From Mycolicibacterium moriokaense (GTDB lineage: Bacteria > Actinomycetota > Actinomycetes > Mycobacteriales > Mycobacteriaceae): a stretch of 64,000 bases of DNA. Positions 57,887-64,000 of the stretch are shown one piece after another. Positions within the stretch are counted from its first letter, which is position 1, and each line of letters starts with the position of its first letter. Location of the stretch: positions 186,001-250,000 of the forward strand of contig NZ_QJJU01000001.1 of assembly GCF_003201655.1 (NCBI RefSeq), in the 5' to 3' direction. The notes below the pieces were generated by a model. It made no database searches. It was not told where the DNA came from and worked only from the letters and a program-made list of their open reading frames with translations. Made by a program: the position numbers and the translations under genes.

Positions 57887-58485
57887 CTTGGCCTGCCGAG
57901 TATCGCCGTCGCTGCGGTGATGGCCGGCTCGACAATGCCTTGCAAGTCGCGTCCGTCCTCGACGAACAGCGCAGTCAGCTCACGCAGCCCGCCAAGCAGA
58001 ATCAGGGCCAACGGCCGCGAGACCGGCGGCAGGTTGACGCGCCGGAACCCCGGGCTGTCGCTGAGATCCACCAGCATGTCGGTGAGGTGCTCCATCGCCA
58101 ACCGATTCAGCGGCAGGGCCTTAGCCCCGAGCGCGGGCGCCTCCCGGATCCAGCTCAACGTGATCGCAGGCCGCGACGCGATGTGGTCGACGTACGCGCC
58201 TGCCGCCTGGCTTATCTGCTCCTGCCAATCGGCCTCGGGATCGGTGGCCGCCCTGATGTTGGCGATCAAGTTTTCGTTATTCCTGCGGAGCACCTCGATC
58301 AGGCACTCCTCCTTGCTGGCGAACTGCTCGTAGAAGGTGCGCTTGGAGGTGCGCGCGTGCCTGACGATGTCGGCGACGGTGGTGTCCCGATACCCGCGTT
58401 CACCAATCGATGCGGTCAGCCCGTCGAGCAATCGGTCACGAAAGGGGTCATCGACGGTCACAGCCCTGTCGAGCGCTGTCGTCAT
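57883..58485 (-). CDS. TetR regulator of the cyp138-like gene (Rv0135c-like)
   Basis: A 200-residue TetR regulator starting MTTALDRAVTVDDPFRDRLL, with a perfect GAGGAGG ribosome site. Recognition region: YRDTTVADIVRHARTSKRTF followed by YEQFASKEECLIEVL. It is divergent from a P450 gene across a palindrome-rich 105-bp region, as Rv0135c is from cyp138. The regulator probably represses both genes and responds to the P450 substrate or a related lipid. Confidence 0.87.
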
Positions 58486-58514
58486 TTCGCCTCCTCAAGA
58501 CCCTTGCGCATATC

Positions 58515-58564
58515 TGGTACCAAGCGGTACCGTACTACAAACACCTACGGTACATCGTAGTACC
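58515..58564. promoter_or_regulatory. Nested palindromes between TetR and P450
   Basis: Three nested inverted pairs centre near 58540: TGGTAC (58515-58520) with GTACCA (58559-58564), GTACCGT (58527-58533) with ACGGTAC (58547-58553), and GTACTAC (58532-58538) with GTAGTAC (58557-58563). A further local palindrome GGTACCAAGCGGTACC (58516-58531) lies at the left. The arrangement fits one or two TetR dimer sites controlling both divergent genes. Confidence 0.6.
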
Positions 58565-58590
58565 AAGGAACTGGCTGGGAGTGATTCACG

Positions 58591-59937
58591 ATGACCGACA
58601 CGGCAGTTAGCGTCGACGCCAAGGCCTCTACGACTCCCGGCAAGAAGCCGCCGGTGGTGCGGCTGCCGAAGCCGGTCCAGATGGTTCTGATGACCGCGTT
58701 CCGCCGCAGGTTCTTGCGATACGCGGGGAAGCGGTACGGCTCTGTGTTCGCGATCAATATTCCGTTCTTCGGCCGCAGCGTGGTCGTCTCCGATCCCGCG
58801 CTGGCGCGACAGGTGTTCCTCGCGAGCGCCGATGATCTGATCAACGTGAAACCGAACCTCAGCAGGATATTCGGCCCGGGTTCGGTCTTTGCGCTTAACG
58901 GCAAGGAACACCGGGCCCGCCGCAAGCTGCTGGCCCCGCCGTTCCACGGGCAGAGCATCAAGAACTACGAAACGGTCATCGAAGAGGAAACGCTGCGCGA
59001 AACGGCCAACTGGCCCGAGGGTCGCGAGTTCCGAACCCTCGAACCGATGAACAGGATCACCCTGAATGTCATCCTGCGCACCGTGTTTGGGGCCGACGGC
59101 GCGGAACTCGACTTCCTGCGCGAGATCATTCCGCCGTGGGCCGAGTTGGGTTCACGAATGGCCACGCTGCCGGAGCCGCCGTTCAGCACGGGGCGGCACA
59201 GCCCGTGGGGAAAGCTCGAGGAGTTCCGTCGCAACTTCGACCGCACCGTTTTCGAACTGATCGACAAGGCCAAGGCCGATCCGCGGCTTGACGAGCGCAC
59301 CGACATTCTGGCGCTTCTGCTGCGCAGCACATACGAGGACGGCACCCTGATGTCGCGCCAGGACGTGTCCGACGAACTGCTGACGCTGCTGGGCGCGGGG
59401 CATGAGACCACCGCGTCGACGCTGGGGTGGGCGTTCGAGCGGTTGCGCCGCCATCCGGCGGTTCTTGCCCAGCTGATCGAGGAAAACGACCAGGGCGGCA
59501 ACGAGTTTCGCCAGGCCACCATCCAAGAGCTGCAACGGAATCGGACCGTTATCGACTTCTCCGGCCGCCACGTCCAGGCGCCGTACTTCGATCTCGGCGA
59601 ATGGCGGATTCCGCACGGCTACACCGTGATGATCGCGATCGCCAACGTGCACGCCAACGCAGGCGTGTTCCCGGATCCCGAGCGCTTCGACCCGAATCGA
59701 TTCGTCGGCACCAGGACCCCGACGGCGTGGGTGCCGTTCGGCGGCGGAACGCGGCGTTGCATCGGCGCGGCGTTCGCCAACGTCGAACTGGATGTCGTGC
59801 TGCGAACGATATTGCGGCACTTCGTGATCGAGACCGACGACGCCCCGGATGAGAAGGTCCATTTCCGGGGCATCGCCTTCACGCCCAAGGACGGCGGCCT
59901 CATCACTGTGCGCCGTCGCGAGGCGGTGCACGCTTAG
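58591..59937 (+). CDS. cyp138: Cytochrome P450, cyp138-like
   Basis: A 448-residue P450. I-helix [21 protein letters not shown]-helix ExxR in QELQRNRTV, and haem loop [15 protein letters not shown] with Cys390 as iron ligand. GGGAG precedes the ATG. Together with the divergent TetR gene and msrA downstream it reproduces the order Rv0135c-Rv0136-Rv0137c, so CYP138 is the likely assignment. The substrate of CYP138 is unknown to me. No ferredoxin gene is adjacent. Confidence 0.9.
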   Translation: MTDTAVSVDAKASTTPGKKPPVVRLPKPVQMVLMTAFRRRFLRYAGKRYGSVFAINIPFFGRSVVVSDPALARQVFLASADDLINVKPNLSRIFGPGSVFALNGKEHRARRKLLAPPFHGQSIKNYETVIEEETLRETANWPEGREFRTLEPMNRITLNVILRTVFGADGAELDFLREIIPPWAELGSRMATLPEPPFSTGRHSPWGKLEEFRRNFDRTVFELIDKAKADPRLDERTDILALLLRSTYEDGTLMSRQDVSDELLTLLGAGHETTASTLGWAFERLRRHPAVLAQLIEENDQGGNEFRQATIQELQRNRTVIDFSGRHVQAPYFDLGEWRIPHGYTVMIAIANVHANAGVFPDPERFDPNRFVGTRTPTAWVPFGGGTRRCIGAAFANVELDVVLRTILRHFVIETDDAPDEKVHFRGIAFTPKDGGLITVRRREAVHA

Positions 59938-60449
59938 GCCTGCTGGGTCTCCCGCTTCGGCAGTTTCCAGCCCGGCCGGGGAAAGTGGCAGGTGTACCCG
60001 CTCGGGTAGCGCTCGAGATAGTCCTGATGCTCCGGTTCGGCTTCCCAGAAGTCGCTTGCAGGCGTCACCTCAGTGACTGCCCTGCCCGGCCACAGCCCTG
60101 ACGCGTTGACGTCGGCGATGGTGTCCAGCGCGACATTCTTCTGGTCGTCGTCGACATAGAAGATCGCCGACCGGTAGCTGGTGCCGACATCGTTGCCCTG
60201 GCGGTTCTTCGTGGTCGGATCGTGGATCTGGAAGAAGAACTCCAGCAGGTTGCGGAAGTCGGTCTGCGACGGGTCGTAGACGATCTCGATCGCCTCGGCG
60301 TGGCCGGGGTGATTGCGGTAGGTCGCATTCGCGTTCTCGCCCCCGGTGTAGCCCACGCGCGTCGAGACCACGCCGGGCTGCTTGCGGATCAGATCCTGCA
60401 TGCCCCAGAAGCAGCCGCCTGCCAGGATGGCCTTCTTGTACTCACTCAC
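59934..60449 (-). CDS. msrA: Peptide methionine sulfoxide reductase MsrA
   Basis: A 171-residue MsrA. The catalytic Cys sits in [60 protein letters not shown] and [15 protein letters not shown] are family hallmarks. It reduces the S-form of methionine sulfoxide. The GTG at 60449 has GGAGGAGG upstream and overlaps the msrB stop by 4 nt. It is convergent with the P450 gene (4-nt overlap), as Rv0137c is with Rv0136. Confidence 0.95.
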   Translation of the reverse strand: MSEYKKAILAGGCFWGMQDLIRKQPGVVSTRVGYTGGENANATYRNHPGHAEAIEIVYDPSQTDFRNLLEFFFQIHDPTTKNRQGNDVGTSYRSAIFYVDDDQKNVALDTIADVNASGLWPGRAVTEVTPASDFWEAEPEHQDYLERYPSGYTCHFPRPGWKLPKRETQQA

Positions 60450-60907
60450 GCCTGTGCCTCCTCCGTCGAAAACAGCTTCTTGTACTCGCCGTAACCCTCG
60501 GCCTCGAGATCGTCTAGATGGATGAACCTCAGCGAAGCCGAGTTGATGCAGTAGCGCAACCCACCTTCGGCACGCGGACCGTCGTTGAAGACGTGGCCAA
60601 GGTGGCTGTCGCCATGCGCCGACCGCACCTCGGTGCGGACCATGAAAAGGGAGCGGTCGCGCTTCTCGACAACGTTGTCGGCATCGATAGGCCGAGTGAA
60701 GCTCGGCCAACCCGTGCCGCTGTCGAACTTGTCGACCGAGGCGAACAACGGCTCGCCCGACACCACATCGACGTAGATGCCCGGCTCGTGGTTATCCCAG
60801 TACTCGCCGGTGAACGGCCGCTCGGTGCCGTTCTTCTGCGTCACCTGGTACTGCTCGGGCGACAGCGCGCCAACCGCTGCCGGATTCTTGTTGTATTCCT
60901 TCGCCAC
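60446..60907 (-). CDS. msrB: Peptide methionine sulfoxide reductase MsrB
   Basis: A 153-residue MsrB from GTG 60907 ([20 protein letters not shown]), with AGGAGGA upstream. Active-site and substrate motifs: [30 protein letters not shown] and [11 protein letters not shown] with the catalytic Cys. The two Cys-x2-Cys pairs that bind zinc in many MsrB proteins are missing, as in a recognised subset. It reduces the R-form of methionine sulfoxide and is coupled to msrA, giving repair of both diastereomers. Confidence 0.94.
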   Translation of the reverse strand: MAKEYNKNPAAVGALSPEQYQVTQKNGTERPFTGEYWDNHEPGIYVDVVSGEPLFASVDKFDSGTGWPSFTRPIDADNVVEKRDRSLFMVRTEVRSAHGDSHLGHVFNDGPRAEGGLRYCINSASLRFIHLDDLEAEGYGEYKKLFSTEEAQA

Positions 60908-60986
60908 AGATCCTCCTAAGTTGGCTACCCGTACAACCTCGGGATGGGTTCCGCTAGTTCCCGCGCCACCCGGTGTCACACATTCG

Positions 60987-61926
60987 TCATCGCCTACCGG
61001 CTCGCACCCTGTCCACGACCGTGACGATCTTGTCGGCGACGACTTGTGGTGCGTAGAGCATGATGTCGTGGCCGCTGCCGGGAACGATCACATTCTCCGT
61101 CGCCATGGTCTCGGCAAGCAGGCTGTTCGCCTGATGGATCTGGAACTTGGTGTAGTCGTAGGGCCCAAGGTCCGCCGGTGGCGGGAACTTGTCGGAGCTG
61201 AGCACGACCGTAGGCACCTTCGGCAGCGGCGGCGCCACCTTGATCCGGGTGTACGCGTCGACGACCAGGAAACCCTCACCGCCGGGCGCGGGCATCGGGG
61301 CTCGACCCGCGTCATTGAACTCGGCGTCTTGTTCGGGCCTACCCAGTCTCGGGCTGGAACTCTGACGTCGGGTCCACAAAGACCAGACCGCTGACCAACT
61401 CGGGGTGCGTGCGGGCAAGCAAGTCGGCGATGAGTCCGCCGAACGAATGGGAGACAACCACCAACGGTGTCCGAAGATGAACCGCCCCAATCAGTTTCAC
61501 CACATCATCGACGTCCTGCTGGATCGAGTGCGGTTGCGGGACGGGGGTAGACCGGTTCGTCCCCTCAAATCGGGTGTTGGGCCTGTCGTATGCGCACACG
61601 CGGGTCGTCTTGGCAACGGTCGGTTGGGTGGCGGCCGGGCTCGGGAGCAGGTCCGCCCGCCCGGCGAGGTCGTAGGGCGACGACCGGATGTGGTCGTCGT
61701 CGGGCACAACGGCGTTCCACATTCCGGCGTAGCTGCCTTTGCCGGGGATGATGAACACCGCAGGCGATCCGGAGCCCTGGCAGTCCATGTACAGCGCTCG
61801 ACCGTCGCCGACGTCGAGCAGACCTGCGAATGCGGGGTCGCGCGGCGTCGCCACACACCCCGCAATAACGGTGATGACCAGGACCAGCCCCAATAGGGCC
61901 CTCACACCGTCTGACGATAGAACCAC
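60987..61926 (-). pseudogene. Alpha/beta-hydrolase lipoprotein gene with a frameshift
   Basis: Two frames make up one gene. The first (61926-61339) has a lipobox signal (VITVIAGC), the oxyanion region VFIIPGKGSYAGMW, the nucleophile elbow VVSHSFGGLIADLLA and FVDPTSEF, then stops. The second frame (from about 61345 to 60987) resumes with RPEQDAEFNDAGRAP and carries the late region VVLSSDKFPPPADLG and the catalytic His in [12 protein letters not shown] single-base shift near 61340-61350 joins them. It is either a real mutation that inactivates a secreted esterase or a sequencing error. The start may be GTG 61926 or 61905. Confidence 0.7.
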
Positions 61927-61941
61927 CTCGACAAACGTAGG

Positions 61942-61955
61942 TAGAACGTGTTCTA
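61942..61955. promoter_or_regulatory. KstR-type palindrome
   Basis: TAGAACGTGTTCTA is a perfect inverted repeat and fits the KstR consensus TNNAACNNGTTNNA. It lies between the divergent hydrolase and SnoaL-like genes, 9 nt before the GTG of the latter. KstR represses sterol-catabolism genes in mycobacteria. Confidence 0.6.
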
Positions 61956-61964
61956 GTTCTGGTT

Positions 61965-62498
61965 GTGACGAGCAAGACCTTCACCCGCGACGAGCTGGCC
62001 GCGGCCTTTGAGAAATTCGAGGCGACGGTCGACCGTGCCGCGCAGACCCGCGACTGGGATCCCTGGGTTGAGCAGTACACATCCGACATCACCTACGTCG
62101 AGCACGCTGCGGGCACCATGCACGGCCGCGACGAGGTGCGCGCCTGGATCTGGAAGACCATGGAGAGCTTTCCCGGCAGCTACATGACGTCGTTCCCGTC
62201 GCTGTGGTCGGTGATCGACGAGTCGACGGGCCGGATCATCTGCGAGCTGGACAACCCAATGCGCGACCCGGGCGACGGCACGATCATCACCGCCACCAAC
62301 ATCTCGATCGTCACCTACGCCGGCGACGGTCAGTGGTGCCGCCAGGAGGACATCTACAACCCGCTGCGTTTCGTGTCCGCGACGATGAAGTGGTGTCGCA
62401 AGGCACAGGAGCTTGGCACGCTTCCCGACGAGGCGGCGGCATGGATGCGTCAGTTCGGAGACCGGAGCCGCTCGGCCGGCGACATGGAGCCGAAGTAA
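61965..62498 (+). CDS. SnoaL-like protein (Rv0138-like)
   Basis: A 177-residue NTF2-fold protein from GTG 61965. DELAAAFEKFEATVDRAAQT with WDPWVEQYTSDITYVEHAAG is the conserved N-terminal part; FPSLWSVIDESTGRIICELD and VTYAGDGQWCRQEDIYNPLR form the cavity strands. Rv0138 has the same place after msrA and before the epimerase. It probably binds or transforms a hydrophobic ligand. The KstR-type box upstream suggests a link with sterol metabolism. The next gene starts directly after its TAA. Confidence 0.82.
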   Translation: MTSKTFTRDELAAAFEKFEATVDRAAQTRDWDPWVEQYTSDITYVEHAAGTMHGRDEVRAWIWKTMESFPGSYMTSFPSLWSVIDESTGRIICELDNPMRDPGDGTIITATNISIVTYAGDGQWCRQEDIYNPLRFVSATMKWCRKAQELGTLPDEAAAWMRQFGDRSRSAGDMEPK

Positions 62499-63509
62499 GT
62501 GAGCGCGAAGCTGGTCATCGGTGCCAATGGGTTCCTCGGCTCCCATGTCACACGCCGGCTCGTCGGGGATGGCCACGACGTGCGTGTCATGGTTCGCGAC
62601 GGCGCGAGCACCATCGGCATCGACGACCTCGAGGTGACGCGGTTCGTCGGCGACATCTGGAACGACGACACCCTGCGCGATGCGATGCGCCGCGTCGACG
62701 ACGTGTACTACTGCGTGGTCGACACCCGCGGCTGGCTGCGCGATCCCGCGCCGTTGTTCCGCACGAACGTCGAAGGCACTCGCAACGTGCTCGAAGTCGC
62801 GAAGAATGCGGACCTGCGCAAGTTCGTCTTCACCAGCAGCTATGTCACCGTCGGCCGACGGCGGGGACACGTCGCCACCGAGGACGACATCATCGTCGAC
62901 CGCGGCCTGACGCCCTACGTCCGCTCGCGGGTGCAGGCCGAGCAACTCGTGTTGCAGTACGCGAAGGAGCACGGCCTGCCCGCCGTTGCGATGGGGGTGT
63001 CGACGACCTACGGAAGCGGTGACTGGGGCCGCACCCCGCACGGCGCAATCATCGCCGGTGCCGCGTTCGGCAAGCTGCCGTTCGTGATGGACAAGATCGA
63101 ACTCGAGGCGGTGGGTATCACCGACGCGGCCAGCGCGATGGTCCTTGCGGCCGAACGCGGGCGGGTCGGTGAGCGATACCTGGTCTCGGAGAAGATGATC
63201 AGCAACGCCGAGGTGGTGAGAATCGCCGCCGATGCTGCAGGTGTGCCGGCGCCGACCAAGTCACTCCCGCTGCCTGTGTCCTACGCCCTGGCCATCGCGG
63301 GCACCGCCAAGGCGAAGCTGCGTGGCACCGATGAGCAGCTCTCACTGGGGTCGCTGCGGCTCATGCGTGCCGAAGCACCGGTGGACCACAACAAGGCGAC
63401 CCGCGAATTGGGTTGGGAGCCAAGGGCTGTCGAAGAATCGATTCGTGAGGCCGCCCGGTTCTGGGTAGGCCTGCGCGACGCTAAACGAAAGAGCAAGGCG
63501 GGCGGTTGA
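62499..63509 (+). CDS. NAD-dependent epimerase/3-beta-HSD-like protein (Rv0139-like)
   Basis: A 336-residue extended SDR from GTG 62499, immediately after the preceding stop. The Rossmann motif is GANGFLG (about 8-14); FRTNVEGTRNVLEVAKNADL and FVFTSSYVTVGRRRG are the 3-beta-HSD/epimerase region. The catalytic Tyr is in TPYVRSRVQAE, where the usual YxxxK lysine is Arg, a feature I also recall in Rv0139. The pairing with a SnoaL-like gene and the KstR-type operator suggests a sterol or similar substrate; this is inference. Confidence 0.85.
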   Translation: MSAKLVIGANGFLGSHVTRRLVGDGHDVRVMVRDGASTIGIDDLEVTRFVGDIWNDDTLRDAMRRVDDVYYCVVDTRGWLRDPAPLFRTNVEGTRNVLEVAKNADLRKFVFTSSYVTVGRRRGHVATEDDIIVDRGLTPYVRSRVQAEQLVLQYAKEHGLPAVAMGVSTTYGSGDWGRTPHGAIIAGAAFGKLPFVMDKIELEAVGITDAASAMVLAAERGRVGERYLVSEKMISNAEVVRIAADAAGVPAPTKSLPLPVSYALAIAGTAKAKLRGTDEQLSLGSLRLMRAEAPVDHNKATRELGWEPRAVEESIREAARFWVGLRDAKRKSKAGG

Positions 63510-63574
63510 ACGCCACGCCGACCAGCGTTCAGTAGTTGGCGCGCACACCCGGAGCGTGACTAGCCTCGGGTGAC

Positions 63575-64000
63575 GTGACCGAGAAACTGCATGTCGACCT
63601 GTCCGGTGCGCCGCAGACCATGCTGGCCACGTTCTACGCCAAGGCGGTAGATGCCGACCTGGAGAAGCCGATCCTCGGCGACCGCTTCGCCAAGGAGATC
63701 GTCGAGCGCATCGACTACGACTGGAAGAAGACCTCGATCACGGCCGCGAACTCGCCTGCGGTGACCACCCGCAGCGCACACTTCGATAAGTGGGCCCGCC
63801 AGTTCCTCGCCGCACACCCCGAGGCCGTTGTGCTGCACTTGGGCTGCGGACTGGACGCCTGCTTCTTCCGGCTGGACCCTGGCCCGGGTGTCGAGTGGTA
63901 TGACGTCGACTACCCCGACGTCATAGACTTTCGCCGTCAGCTCTACCCGACGCGCGACCACTACCACCTCGTCGCGGCATCGGTCACCGACCCCGCGTGG
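63575..64000 (+). CDS. TcmP/LCMT-type SAM methyltransferase, partial (3' end outside window)
   Basis: The first 142 codons from GTG 63575 are present. The protein reads TEKLHVDLSGAPQTMLATFY, then AKAVDADLEKPILGDRFAKE and the SAM-binding VVLHLGCGLDACFFRLDPGP, typical of the leucine carboxyl methyltransferase/TcmP family that is much expanded in mycobacteria. The acceptor substrate is not evident. The coding sequence continues beyond the right edge in frame. Confidence 0.85.
   Translation, partial: MTEKLHVDLSGAPQTMLATFYAKAVDADLEKPILGDRFAKEIVERIDYDWKKTSITAANSPAVTTRSAHFDKWARQFLAAHPEAVVLHLGCGLDACFFRLDPGPGVEWYDVDYPDVIDFRRQLYPTRDHYHLVAASVTDPAW

Overview
The window is high-GC actinobacterial DNA that reads as the chromosome of a fast-growing mycobacterium (Mycolicibacterium type). 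Gene order follows parts of the M. tuberculosis Rv0120c-Rv0139 segment. An EF-G-like GTPase and a PPOX protein (Rv0120c/Rv0121c-like) lie at 12-16 kb, treS-mak (Rv0126/Rv0127-like) at 27-30 kb, and TetR, cyp138-like P450, msrA, a SnoaL-like protein and an epimerase (Rv0135c-Rv0139-like) at 57-63 kb. Blocks absent from the tubercle bacillus are interleaved. Many genes start with GTG or TTG, several promoters look leaderless, and tight operons show 4-nt stop/start overlaps. I saw no rRNA, tRNA, CRISPR array, insertion sequence or phage. All identities and synteny come from recognising sequences by eye and from memory; no search was run.

Layout. 0-2.4 kb: a stressosome-like Rsb module (RsbR, RsbS, RsbT, partial RsbX-type phosphatase) and a divergent STAS protein. 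2.5-10.5 kb: lactate permease, a lipoprotein, a sedolisin peptidase operon with a zinc-ribbon membrane protein, an ECF sigma factor and an orphan histidine kinase. 10.6-12.3 kb: a full-length 13E12/DUF222-HNH gene with a LexA-like box, then a His/Gly-rich secreted peptide. 12.4-18.8 kb: EF-G2-like GTPase, DUF305 lipoprotein, PPOX, LysR, SDR. 18.9-27.2 kb: a four-gene ABC importer, a diaminopimelate-decarboxylase-like enzyme, pyrE, a HugZ-like protein and secreted proteins. 27.4-40.3 kb: treS-mak, a GT39-type membrane glycosyltransferase, a DrrAB-like exporter with MarR, SDR/TetR, glgX, enoyl-CoA hydratase and pncA.

40.3-44.0 kb holds a tightly coupled four-gene operon of His-rich membrane proteins plus a His-rich lipoprotein that I cannot assign to a known system. 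It is the best candidate here for something undescribed. 44.2-49.3 kb: SDR, PEP-mutase-like enzyme, TOBE protein, C39-like protein, PaiB-like protein, then a HelR/HelD-type RNA polymerase helicase preceded by a 19-bp sequence matching the rifamycin-associated element. 49.5-50.1 kb: a convergent pair with LexA-like boxes, one of them a truncated 13E12 protein with both LexA and PafBC-type promoter signatures.

51.6-57.9 kb resembles the methylmannose polysaccharide locus of nontuberculous mycobacteria (mannosyltransferase, methyltransferase, toroid hydrolase, separate 1-O-methyltransferase), with a MocR regulator between its two halves. A TetR start site and the distant operon promoter share the operator core GGACATGTGTCC, which suggests one regulon. 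57.9-64 kb: TetR/P450, msrB-msrA, a frameshifted lipase-like gene, a KstR-type palindrome in front of a SnoaL-like protein and an epimerase, and the start of a TcmP-type methyltransferase cut by the window edge.
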